In this document: piece by piece, positions 21,623 through 34,500 of the stretch
How the letters are laid out: each line of letters opens with the position of its first letter
How positions within the stretch are numbered: position 1 is the stretch's first letter
Assembly (NCBI GenBank): GCA_027405735.1
Contig: JAPEHQ010000006.1
Location: 1,860,001 to 1,924,000 of the forward strand
From: Mucor racemosus
Lineage: Eukaryota; Mucoromycota; Mucoromycetes; Mucorales; Mucoraceae
Direction: 5' to 3'
DNA length: 64,000 nt
Made by a program: the position numbers and the translations under genes
The notes under the pieces: generated by a model
What the model was told of the DNA's origin: nothing
What the model saw: only the letters and a program-made list of their open reading frames with translations
Database searches by the model: none

Positions 21623-22959
21623 TTTTTTTTTTATTGATCCAAAGTATTTTAGTGAGAATAAGAAAGGAAGAATCCCATTAAATAAAAAGAAAGCATAAAG
21701 TTTATGTGCACAAGAATTTCTTCATCTTTCACGTGGAAATTAAGTGCTTTTTTAGTATCACAAATATTTGTACCTGAATAGTCTTACCCAACAAAAAACT
21801 GGGATCCAAATGCCCAGTTTTTGGCTAAAGGTAAGGGGGCTGCTACATATCTTATCACGAGATGTATACAAATGAACATATCATAAGATAAAAATGATCA
21901 TGAGATAATATATTGTATGATTTTGAACCGTTTTATACAATTTTGCAAATATTTTGCGCTAAAACCTTTAGACATCTAGTACCCCATTCAAAAACGTGAG
22001 TGTTGATGATTGGTCACTGTGCTTGAACCGAGGTGAATCAAACAGTCTTTTATATTAACTTGCTTGCTCCGAAGCAAGCGTATACCCTTATAGAGTGCAT
22101 GTACAACCCAAATATCATGAATATATTGAAAATCGCATAAATCAATAAATATCATCCGGTAAATAGAGCTTCTGATCTATGAGTTGAGACACATTCAGCC
22201 ATTTTTTCGAACAACTCTGTCTGTACAGCATATATTAAACATGTAGTATATGAAATTGCTAGTGAATTAGAATGCAATAATAATAACTATATATATATCC
22301 TTCGAAAAGATCAAATATTCACTATATTGTAAATGAAAACCAAAAGAAATCAATCCGATATTCACTGCCTTGTTTATTGACAGTTCAATAGACGAGAGCT
22401 GTAAAGCGTAAAGAATATAATACATTGGACACTGCAAAACGTATACAAATTTATCACATTTGAAGCACCTATTCCAGAAAATGATTTGTATTTCACAGAA
22501 AAGTCAAATAAAGGAGAAATTTATGACATTTTAGCTTTGAAATATGAGCGACTTGTGTTCCCTGCTTGACTTAATTTTTCATTGAATAACGACAAAGTAA
22601 AAAATACGAAGTCTACTGGAAATGTTTGAATTAAATATATTGTTCTTGGGTAGAACAAATTCTTCGAATACTTGAATTTCAGTTTTTACTACTTACAAGT
22701 CAAAACTTTGAGTTTTCATGTCTCAGCAACAATTAAATTATTACAGCAGCTTCCACAAATTGTTTTAGCTTGTTTAAATGCAAAATTATTTTGCGAGGTA
22801 CGTTTTTCTTTATTTTATATAACGCGGCTTGACATTTCTTGAACAACTGTGATAATAACAAATTAATCTGTGATTCGAAATTGAATTTTGAAACAGCCTT
22901 AAATAGTCTTTTAAACCAAGACCTAGAAGCTCTTGGTTCTTTTTTTACCATTGGTTTTC
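21623..22959. other. Intergenic DNA
   Basis: Promoter side of the cytidylyltransferase gene, then AT-rich sequence. An 83-codon minus-strand ORF (22733-22984) runs into the R1 start and shows no recognisable domain, so it is not called. Confidence 0.45.
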
Positions 22960-24965
22960 TAGTAATAAAACCTACGTTCTCCATGATAAATGTTATTAGT
23001 CTTTGTTATTATTCTTTCTATAAATAAGATTGTATGTTTCCATAAACTCTCAATATTTATTCGAGTAAAATTTGAATTTTCAAAAAAATTCAATTTCCAT
23101 GGCTTCCAATCTTCCAATCCTCAAAATTGGAGCCTGCCTCCTTTTTTATACCCAACCTCATATTATACACTTTTTGAGGTGTACCCTAGGCACTGCTGAA
23201 TATATATGGATAGGTCGCATTATGCTACCTGTCCTTAAATTTACTTTATATCTCATAAAAACCTCAATAACGCGTAAAATTCATTAAAAACTGGGTCCAA
23301 GTTTATATCCCTGCTCAACTTTTTTTTTCACTAAATAACGCCAGGAAAAAATTATATGCCAATGTACCTGAGATGCTCAATGTTAATTCAAAAATGAGTA
23401 TCCGGAAATATCCTATTTTTTGCAGTTGGTATAAATTTTTCAATGTTAATGTTTCAGATTTTTACGCGTATTTCACTGTGTAAAATTAGAACTTTGGAGC
23501 TTCATATCTCTACGAAAAATTAAGCTATACTAACAATTTTAATAATAAAACTTACTTATTTTGACGCTCTCTATAACATACTCAAGTATAAAAAAATTCT
23601 GAGCACTTTTATTTTTTTTCATTTTTTTGACATTTTCATAGTAAATTTCAAAATATTCGTTGAATTAAGCAACGCTTTCTTTTGCATGCATATCATTAAG
23701 CTCGTTAAGCTCTCTCGGGCCCAATTTAGAGTTTTTCAAAATATTGATTTTTCGTGGAGATATCATAAAAAATGTGTACAAAAAGGTATCTCCATCTCTG
23801 GCTTCCATTTTCCCCTTGTATACCCTCATCCCAAATTCTGAAACCGAAAAAAATTTGACAAAAATCTTGTTTTCTCTACGAAAAATGCAGCTAGAACATT
23901 TTGCAATAGCTCGATCGATAGATAATTATTTTGCGTACCATTTCAAATTATTATATTTTAAATATGCTTATAAAAACTGATGTATATCTTCAAAAAACCT
24001 CCAAAATTTCAATAGCATTTTGTGCAAAATTTAATGGGAAAACTTTGTCTGATTTTTATTTATGCAGATGCAGAATTTAAAACTGTACAAAAACTATTTA
24101 ATACGCTAGGTTGATTTACTTTGCAGTTCATGAGCTTTTAAACATTTTTGTTTTTTTTACCATTTTCTGCTCGATTTTACAAATCGATTTTGGAGCTCAG
24201 TAATCATAGGTTTTAAGCTGTAATGTGAATTATTATTTTCATTATTTGGACGAAAAATAAATATTTTTCGCTGAAACAAAAAATGCAGAATAGCTTTCAC
24301 TTGAATCTATCATATAAATACAAAAATTGATACATCTATTTAGGTGCTTAATGTTTTACGATCGATTTTAGCTTTTAGGCCAATGTCGTTAATCAATGTT
24401 GTTAGTCAATGTTAGGCCAGTATGCTTATATTCCAGTATTAAGCCTTCTATTTTCGGACATATATCAATGACGCATAGAGGGAAGGTACATCTTCACTGA
24501 AGATTTTATGTAATTCGACTCAATATTGTGCACAAGCATTCGAAAAGCATTTGAAACCTACTTTTTACAACCGTAAATAACCGAAAACAAAACTCTTCTA
24601 TCTTGGCGAATTTTGAACCTAATAACTTCCAATTTTACATGATATTAGGTGCAAATTATCGACACTCTAATCTCAAAGGGTAATTTCCACAACCTATTAT
24701 GTGTGGAGAAAATCATAGATAAAATGCATCTATACCTTACTGCGCACTTTTATCGAAAACAATTTAAATACGATCTTTATGATGAACAATAATTCAAATA
24801 AGCTGCCACTCTACATGGATATAGATATGAATAGATTCTACAAGTATTTCAGACATTAGCTTTCGTGGGTCATTCTGCATTCAGTAGGCTTAAACAACTA
24901 GTTGACTATTGCTATTTACTACACCTACTAAGGCCAGCAAGCGCATCAGCTCTCGCCAAATATGG
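22960..24965 (+). repeat. R1 family repeat, copy B
   Basis: About 2.0 kb collinear with copy C from 27625 and with copy A. It starts near TAGTAATAAA and is cut off abruptly at about 24965 after AAATATGG, where copies A and C continue. It keeps the LINE target site of copy A uninterrupted near 24240. It holds no supported gene. Confidence 0.85.
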
Positions 24966-25461
24966 CGTCGGTTTTCAAGGATATTAAACAGACAATTTCG
25001 AAGCCAATTCCATTTCTACCTCATATTGTCATAGAACGGTAATTGTCATTATATATTATAGTAAAAGGTTATTATTTGAATCACAAATTAAATGTCAATC
25101 TCGCGTACATACAATTGGCATCCTGTACAACCAAATCAAAGTGTATTCAAAGATAAAACCAACGAACTTGTTGATAAACATGTCCATAAATTTTTTATCG
25201 TGTTTATTAAACAAGTTCATAAATTTTTATATTCATGAAGAACCAATAACTTTGCCATCTACCAATGTACATAACAACTCATCAACACATTTAATCAACC
25301 GTTCTAGATAATTATTGACCAGTTACAATGATCCATTACTTTTAGATTACCATTTCCTTTAGATTAGACAATTAACATGAATAGCAAAAAAATTTCATTA
25401 GCCACGAAGATCTTCATCTTATTTTAAAAGAATAAAACAACATCTTATATATTATTTCATA
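24966..25461. other. Unassigned DNA between R1 copy B and the LTR
   Basis: About 500 bp with no relation to R1. Short open stretches exist but no domain can be named. It may be older flanking DNA or the remnant of another element. Confidence 0.4.
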
Positions 25462-25996
25462 TGTTGTATTCCACCTACTAGTATCATACATTATCACCTT
25501 CTACAGTATCAATACATCTTACAATCTATTGACTACAACATGTATTAAAGTGCAAGTCTTAATATCGGATATAAGAAACTCCTCCTAGCTTATCAAGTTT
25601 AATCCAGTAATTACCAAGAACGCTTTGACCTCAATTATGGCACCACATTGTTTCATCCCAGCAGTTAACCAATCAAGTAGCTATCAAATCAACATCCAAG
25701 CATATTTAGCGCAGCATTGAAATAAGACAACTCACAAGCTCTGCAAGAACGGTTAAATTATGATTGATCCATTTCAATCCATAGATTACTATCGAACAGA
25801 TCCAATGGTTCAATAGTGCCTTAAATTACATCTCAGGATCTCAATGTCAAATCAATATAAAAGGCCATACTTTTACATCTAAATAAACGATATCTTGTTT
25901 TTATTATACAGTTGAAGAACTGATTAATTACTCATTCTTTTATAATTGTATTCTTTTTTAAGTAATATTTATCAATCCTGAAAATATACGACATCA
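25462..25996 (+). mobile_element. 5' LTR of a Gypsy-type element
   Basis: About 535 bp starting TGTTGTATTCC and ending near ACGACATCA. It is homologous in reverse to 61834-62376, whose ends are TGTTGT and ACAACA. A decayed gag-protease region follows about 55 bp downstream. No tRNA-complementary primer site was obvious. No matching 3' LTR lies downstream in this window, so the element is truncated. Confidence 0.75.
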
Positions 25997-26051
25997 TACG
26001 TGTTTTATTTTCAATTTTTCACATTTTAATATATAAATTTGTACGATTACC

Positions 26052-27520
26052 ATGGCTATTACAAGAAAATTTTCTTCTCCTCCAGAACAACTTCCTGCGG
26101 AATCCACTGCTGCTACTTTGCCGAATGTGTCCTCTTCACCTCCTCCTGCTGCTACTTTCTCTTCCCCTGCTGGCATCTCTCAAGCAGATGAGGATGAGCC
26201 TATGCTGGAAGCTGGATTTTCCAATGCTTTGAATAAAACTGAACAAGAAGTAATTGATTTGACTTCTGTGGAGCATCAGACTCCTTCAGAAACTGCCTCT
26301 TGTTCACAACCTATCTTAAACAGTTTAATCAAGAAGGTTACAATTCTCTTTGCAACTTATACTATTCTGATGGAGAATAATGATCCGGATTCCAATGCCA
26401 CTAACGACGCTTATGATGCTTACATCTTACATGGCTGCAAATAATTCTTTTTTGGAAAGATTCAAAACTTCTTTTTCATTTTTCAAGACATCAATTGCTA
26501 ATGCTTTCCCGGTATCTGAATCCACTCTTCGTCGTGCAGTTGTTCCATCCGGTTTACCTTTTTTACAGTTAAAAGGCAACTCTCTGTGGAAACAGAATCA
26601 GGATACATATGATTCTGTCTTCGACTTCCGCACTGCCTTTGAAACCATTTTTCGTGCTCACGTCCAACCTTTTGATTCCAATTGGGAACGCCTTCTTCCT
26701 GTGTGCCTAAATTCAGAGCAAATCTCTTGGTTTGAGGAGAATCTCTCTAGTAAGTCCCTTCCATGGTCCGAAGCCCGAGTTCAAATCCTAAATTTTTTTG
26801 ATACACCATATCAAAGGTTCATGTTGATGGCCGAGGTTGGTACACTTCGTCGAGACTCCTCTGAAACCACAAGAGATTATGCTAGTCGTTACCAAAAGTT
26901 GAGAAGAGAAGCAGGTTTAGAAGATGGTACCGCCACCAACTGGCTGTAGCGTTTTTCATCTCACTCAGGGACAATGTTCGTATGCTTTCTCAGGTTGCTA
27001 TTGATACCCACTTTGGTAGTATTCTTCCCACTTCGATCAATCAAATTATGGATCTTGTCTTGGCTTCTGGTAAAGACTCAGGGCTAGCTCCTCCCTCCAA
27101 AAGGATGCGCAACAATTCTCTTGTTAATAAGGTAGCAAACTTAGATACTACCAATAATAATAAGTTTAACAAGGATAAATTGTGCTCTCACTGCAATAAG
27201 GTCAACTGGTTTCCAGGAAACAAATGTATTGAATACAAGCTCAAGAAGTTTAACAAGACTTCAAAAATGGCTCGTCGCACTACTCAAGATAATGATGATC
27301 AAGATGAAAACAATAAAACTAGTTTCTGGAAGCAATTTGCCGAAGAGCAAAATTATAATGCAACCCTTTGTAAGTTAGCAACAATTAGTAAATATTTTAT
27401 CAAAACTAATGATTCAATTACATTTCCTGTAAAAATAGAGAATTACGCTGCTTTTGCCCTACTTGATACTGGTGCAAACTTTTCTTCAATAAATCATAAA
27501 TTTTGTATAAAAAAAAAATA
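26052..27520 (+). pseudogene. Decayed Gag-protease region of a Gypsy-type LTR retrotransposon
   Basis: The reading passes through three frames: 26052-26444, 26380-26949 and 26982-27521, so there are at least two frameshifts, near 26400 and 26930. The first part is a Ser/Pro-rich Gag leader. The middle resembles a retrotransposon Gag: many aromatic residues and TTRDYASRYQKLRR. The last part has a degenerate zinc knuckle (CSHCNK...C, without its histidine) and a retropepsin start (ALLDTGANFSSI) with the catalytic DTG. No reverse transcriptase or integrase follows; R1 copy C begins at about 27625. The copy is therefore dead and lacks most of pol. This is a fungal genomic retroelement. Confidence 0.8.
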
Positions 27521-27624
27521 ATAAATATTGATTACATTAAATCCAATGATAAGTTAACTAATATCAAACATAACGAAATTAAGTTAGCTGATACTAATAC
27601 AACCATTACACGTATTGGAACATG

Positions 27625-30195
27625 TAGTAATAAAGCCTACATTCTCCATGATAAATTTTATTAGTCTTTGTTGTTATTCTTTCTATAAATAAGATTGTAT
27701 GTTTCCATAAACTCTCAATATTTATTCGAGTAAAATTTGAATTTTCAAAAAAATTCAATTTCATGGCTTTCAATCTTCCAATCCTCAAAATTGGAGCCTG
27801 CCTCCTTTTTTATACCCAACCTCATATTATACACTTTTTGAGGTGTACCCTAGGCACTGCTGAATATATATGGATAGGTCGCATTATGCTACCTGTCCTT
27901 AAATTTACTTTATATCTCATAAAAACCTCAATAACGCGTAAAATTCATTAAAAACTGGGTCCAAGTTTATATCCCTGCTCAACTTTTTTTTTCACTAAAT
28001 AACGCCAAGAAAAAATTATATGCCAATGTACCTGAGATGCTCAGCATTAATCCAAAAATGAGTATCCGGAAATATCCTAATTTTTGCAGTTGGTATGAAT
28101 TTTTCAATGCTAATGTTTCAGGTTTTTACGCGTATTTCACTGTGTAAAATTAAAACTTTGGAGCTTCATATCTCTACGAAAAATTAAGCTATACTAACAA
28201 TTTTTAATAATAAAACTTACTTATTTTGACTCTCTCTATAACATACTCAAGTATAAAAAAATTCTGAGCACTTTTATTTTTTTTCATTTTTTTGACATTT
28301 TCATAGTAGATTTCATAATATTCATTGAATTAAGCAACGCTTTCTTTTGCATGCATATCATTAAGCTCGTTAAGCTCTCTCGGGCCCAATTTAGAGTTTT
28401 TCAAAATATTGATTTTTCGTGGAGATATCTTCAAAAATGTGTACAAAAGAATATTTTCGTTTCTAACCTCAATTTTTCCCTTATGTACCCTCATCCCAAA
28501 TTCTGAATTTAAAATTTCTTTGACAAAAATCTCGATTTCTCTACAGAAAATGGAGCTAGAAGGCTAAGCAATAGCTAGATCGATAGATAATTATGCTGCG
28601 CATAATTGGGATTACTTATATTTGAAATATGCTTATAAAAACTGATGTATATCTTCAAAAAACCTCTAAATTTTTATTTGCATTTTATACAAAATTTAAT
28701 GGGAAAAATTTGTCTGATTTTTATTTATGCAGATGCAGAATTTAAAACTGTACAAAAACCATTTAGTAGACTAGGTAAACTTACTTGGCAGTTCATGAGC
28801 TTTTAAACATTTTTGTTTTTTTTACCATTTTCTGCTCGATTTTACAAATCGATTTTGGAGCTCAGTAATCATAGGTTTTAAGCTGTAATGTGAATTATTA
28901 TTTTCATTATTTCGACGAAAAATAAATATTTTTCGCTGAAACAAAAAATGCAGAATAGCTTTCACTTGAATCTATCATATAAATACAAAAATTGATACAT
29001 CTATTTAGGTGCTTAGTGTTTTACAACCGATTTTAGCTTTTAGGTCAATGTTGTTAATCAATGTTGTTAGTCAATGTTAGGCCAGTATGCTTATATTCCA
29101 GTATTAAGCCTTCTATTTTCGGACATATATCAATGACGCATAGAGGGAAGGTACATCTTCATTGAAGATTTTATGTAATTCGACTCAACATTGTGCACAA
29201 GCATTCGAAAAGCATTTGAAATATACTTTTTACAACCGTAAATAACCGAAAACAAAACTCTTCTATCTTGGCAAATTTTGATCCTAATAACTTCCAATTT
29301 TACATGATAGTAGGTGCAAATTATCGACACTCTAATCTCAAAGGGTAATTTCTACAACCTATTATGTGTGGAGAAAATCATAGATAAAATGCATCTATAC
29401 CTTATTGCGCACTTTTCTCGAAAACAATTTAAATACGATCTTTATGATGAACAATAATTCAAATAAGCTGCCACTCTACATGGATATAGATATGAATAGA
29501 TTCTACAAGTATTTCAGACATTAGCTTTCGTGGGTCATTCTGCATTCAGTAGGCTTAAACAACTAGTTGATTATTGCTATTTACTACACCTACTAAGGCC
29601 AGCAAGCGCATCAGCTCTCGTCGAATATGGATCAAAATGAGCCCCCATCGCAATGGTACGAGATGCTTCTAATATTGATCCACAGAATTGCAAAAGGTTC
29701 AGCCGTCCTAAGTTGATGTGGAAATGGAGAAATGAGAATGCGTACTTGTTTAAACTATTTTGTATGGGTTGTTTCAGATATTCTTTGAAAATTTTTATAA
29801 AATCAAACAATGGCTCAAAATTGAATTTTGAAATTACATCTAATGCACAGTAGACGTAAAAAGAATATATCTTGATTTCATTAGCTAACAGCTGTTTTTG
29901 AAGGATTTTTGCACACGTTTTTCAAAAAAAATCTCACTTAGCGCTTCCTTCGCTTAAAAAATATAAAGCAATTGGAAAAGCATTTTTAATCAATGAATAT
30001 TGATCCAAATGGGCAAAAAGTTTCAAAATATATATATTACAGCTGTAATGGTGTCCACGATAACTGAAACTTTAGTATCCCATTGATTTGCTGGTTAATC
30101 GTAGGGATCAAATGCCTACTTTCTTTATGTGGTATTTGTTGCTTAGAAAACCATTTCAAACTAGAAATAGCGCTAAATCAGCCAAAATCAGTATT
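27625..30195 (+). repeat. R1 family repeat, copy C (longest uninterrupted)
   Basis: About 2.57 kb, the most complete R1 copy in the window. The left end, near TAGTAATAAA, joins the decayed retrotransposon; the right end fades near 30195. There are no terminal inverted repeats or flanking duplication that I could find. The minus-strand ORF at 29577-29810 is conserved with copy A. Confidence 0.85.
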
Positions 30196-31526
30196 TATGG
30201 CTAATAATAAGATCATATATAAACACTCATTCAATGTAAATATAATTACGTAGATGCCTTAGATAAACAATTTAAATGTAATTTAATTCTTGTGCTTATT
30301 GTGTATATTAAAAGTTTTATTTTTCTTAGATGCTAAAAAAACAAAACAAACGCATACCTCAATCAAATGGTTTGATAAGCATATAAGATTTTTATTTTAA
30401 CATAATTTTTTGTCTATATAGATACTCCAATAGCAAGCAAACACCAATTTTGCAACTTTTGATGAGGTTTTTGTAATAAGAAATGGTAGGCTTTTATTAA
30501 TCAAACAAATAGTAAAGTAGCCGAAGTTCTATGAATAATTGCCAAAGAAGGTCATTTTTATTTACCACATTTGATCATGTAGAACTCTCATTTCCCTGCT
30601 AAAAAAGACAATTTTAAATGCTTGATATTCAATATAGAGTAATAAAGTCCCTCAGCTTCCTGGTTAATAAAATTCTATGTGTGTAATCAAAAGCTGGATT
30701 TTTTACTTTGTAATCTGATCGTTAATTAATGTATAAAATTAGTGCTGATAGAAAATACATTCAGAAGCAGGCATTTACAATTTTGAACCAGGAAAAGTTG
30801 AGTTCATTGCATAATCATCGCATCCACAAGGATATTTCCGAGCAGTCGTATATCGATTTATGAATTCTTTCATTGACCTTGTTATGCATTGCACATAGCC
30901 ATTGAGCTGCGGCAAATCTTGAAGGTGCTTGTGGTGGGTAAGTTCTTAATAACTTGTTGAAGTGAACAGCACTGTTTAAAAGAAAGTCGATTAGTAAGTG
31001 GTTCTAGACAAAAATATTATACCATAAAATATACCATTCACCACATGGATATAACCTAGAAAATAACATCATGAAATCATGCAATGATTGTCTTTCTTAC
31101 GGCGTAGGCTTTTCTGGAAATCTTTCCCATCATTGTGTGCAAAAATCGCCATGTCGCACAACCCAATTTAGCCCTACATAGTTATAATGAATAATGAACC
31201 TTTTGTAAATAAACTGTGTTACTTTTCTGTTCTATTTCCTATGAAGCCCATAATGATTTTGTAATCTTCTCCATCAAAAACTGTACTTTTAGATGGCCTT
31301 GAAGAATAAAATATTGAAAATGTAGAGTTTTATGATGGCTTAAATATAAAATAGAGTGAGGGAAGGATTAAGTATAAAGCTCCAATTAAAAAAATCAGGC
31401 ACACTTTTCTCATTGCTTATTGCAGTAGATTAAAGAATAAAAGATATTCTGAAATGTCAAATGTAGTAAATACAAAATGAACTTTTTTATTAGTGAAGCA
31501 AAAGCGTTAGAATCATGCGATAATAT
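30196..31526. other. Intergenic AT-rich DNA
   Basis: No gene or repeat recognised. The right part should hold the 3' UTR of the ABCC transporter gene. Confidence 0.45.
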
Positions 31527-34500
31527 TTAGGATATATCAACTAATTGATGCTTAGCTTTAGCCAACTCTAAAAGGTTTTCAAATTCACCAGAATTACGAC
31601 ACATTTTGTAGAAAGCTGAATCTTCATTATTTAAAAGCTCCAAAGGACTACAAAAGAAATATTTAGCATGGTAATCAATATTTATAGTTATTCGATATCT
31701 TACCTGGCAAATTCAATAATTTCGCCATGATCTAATACCAAGATACGGTCATATTCAATGACGGTATTGAGTCTATGAGCAATACACAAGATGGTAGAAT
31801 CCTCAAATTCGGTAGTAATTGTCTTCTGAATAGCTTTGTCTGTTTCAAAATCGACACTGGCAGTAGCTTCATCCATAAGAACCACTGTGCTTCGTTTAAG
31901 CAAAGCTCTAGCGAGACACAAAAGTTGTCTTTGACCTTGTGAAAAGTTCTTTCCACCTTCACTTACAGAGGTTGTCAAGTCTTTGAACACATTTTGATTG
32001 ACATCTTGGTCAGATGAATCGTTTAATAAGTGAACCCTACGCAATGCAGTAAAGATTTCTTCTTGAGTAAATTGACCAAAAGGATCCATATTGGAGCCTA
32101 ATGTACCAGAGAACAACACAGGATCTTTAAAATATAAAAATTAAGTAAATGTTTGAAATGCTTTAAGCTGAAAATGCATATTTACCTTGAGGAATAATGG
32201 TAAGATTACTTCTTAAATCTTTGGTTCCAATTTTTGAAATATCAACATTATCAATAATAATACTTCCTTCTGTAGCTTCGATAAATCGAAAAAATGAAAG
32301 AGCCAATGTAGATTTACCACTACCAGTTCTTCCTACAATACCAACCTTCTCCATTGGATTGATCGAAAAAGTCAAGCCCTTCAATACTGGCTCAAGATCA
32401 GCTGCATATCTAACATGCAAATTATTGACTTCTATAGCACCTTGATTGGGCCACTGATAATATAAAAAGTGAGTATATGTAATTGAAACAAGAACTTAAT
32501 ATCAAACTTACTTCCTTGGGAGGTATAACGTCTGTAATGGTTGGTGCTTCTTGATCTATCTCCAAGAATTCAACTACACGTTCAACAGAGTTGAAACTCA
32601 TTTCAAGGGATGTATATCTTCTAACACCCCAGTATGTCTAACGAAAATCATCAGTATACTATTGTAAATCATCATATTAAATCATACCATATTAGTGAAT
32701 ACAGTAACATAACTTAAACAGAAACCAGCCATTGCCGAATCCATGTTGTCCAAATTCAAAAGAATAAAGATACCTGTGAGAAGAGTAACCATAGAGCCCA
32801 TAAAAGAAATGCGAACACTGACCCATCTGCTAACACTCCATGCATAGTACATTGGACGAGAGTTAGTATCAATCTTATTCAACATATCCATCATGAATTG
32901 CTGTGTCAAACCAAAAGCACGAATAGTAGTAATGCCAACAATGCTTTCGCTGAAATGAGTAAACAAAGGAGATCGACTAACAGAATCCATACGTTTTAAT
33001 TCACGAGATGCTGCAACGAATCTCAAGCCAAAGTAAATGTTAGTAAAAGCAGCCAGAATCATGGGCAAAATAAGTACAGGCAAAACAGAAGTAGCTACCA
33101 AAATGATAGAAATTATACTTATCCATTGAGCACAGAATTGAACCAGATCCATTGGGACAGATGAATCAATAGATTCGAAATCTTTGGAGAACCGATTGAC
33201 CACACGACCAATAGGTGTGGTATCAAAGAAACGTAAAGGTGCGTTTAATACACGATTGAGTAAACTAACATACAACTTTCTACCAGCACGAATACCTCCA
33301 AAAAATGTTATGGCATATTTTGCCAAGCCAATTAAGATGTTCATCAAATTGATCAAGGTATAAATCTTGAAGTAATAGCTTGGATCAATTTCATTATCAT
33401 CATTGGTGAATAAAGCAGGTGTAACAAAGCCTTGGCGGAGATGAGCAGATGCATGAACAGGTAATTGATTGCTATTATCATCAATAACTGGAGCAAAAGA
33501 TGTGATATTATGATCATTTGTTTCGTAAGATTGAGACCATTTTTTCAACCACCATGTTGAGGTAATATCCAGACCTCTAGCGGTTAATATAGTAAAGAAG
33601 AAGAATGCCCAAAAGAACCAGCTTCCCATCAGCTTAAAGTAGAGACTATAGAGTTTAAATTTGACTTGACCTTCAGCACGACCCTCCTTCTCAACCAATA
33701 CTTTGGGTGCCTTTTTATCGGTTGTCTGTTCTTGCTCACCATCAATAGTTTCGACAGCCTCTTCACCATCTTTACCGTCTTGGTTTTCCTCATCTTCCGT
33801 TTCTAAGATATTTTCTTCAAAGATCAAGTCCATCTTTCCAGTGTGTCTCAATTCAGTAGGAGAACCAGATAATTGAATACGACCTTCTTTCACAAATACA
33901 ACATAAGCACTGCCCTGAACACACAAGTTTACATGATGGGTAATCAAAATTTGAGTACGATTCTTCATTAATGGGCCCAAAAGACATTGCTGATAAATAT
34001 GTTTAGCGGTATGCGCATCCACAGCACTTAATACGTCGTCCATTAATACGTTTTGTGCTCGAGAATAAACAGCTCTTGCTAAAGCAACACGAGCCTTTTG
34101 TCCACCTGACAAAGTAATACCCTTTTCACCAATCTCTGTTTCATCACCATCTTCTAAATAAGATAAATCTTTGTCTAAAGCACATGCTGTTAGTGTAGCG
34201 ACATAACGTTTTTTAATAAACGGTAAACCAAACAGGATATTGTCCTGGATGGAAGCATTTTGTAGCCAAGCAGTTTGAGATACATAGGCGATGGCATCTT
34301 TCAAAATCCAGTTAGGTGGTACAACATGCTCGCTATCACTCGAAGACAAATGAATTGAGGTAATTGCAGTAGAATCGTCAAGTGTAGACGAGGAAGCGGA
34401 CCGAGGACAGTAGACAGTACCTTGTTTGATTTCTGTTTCACCCAAAAGACTGAGCATTAGCAATGTTTTACCAGAACCAGTACCACCACAAATAAGAGAT

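Noticed and set aside
22733..22984. 83-codon minus-strand ORF as a gene
   Set aside because: It overlaps the R1 start, has no conserved counterpart in copy C and no domain features.
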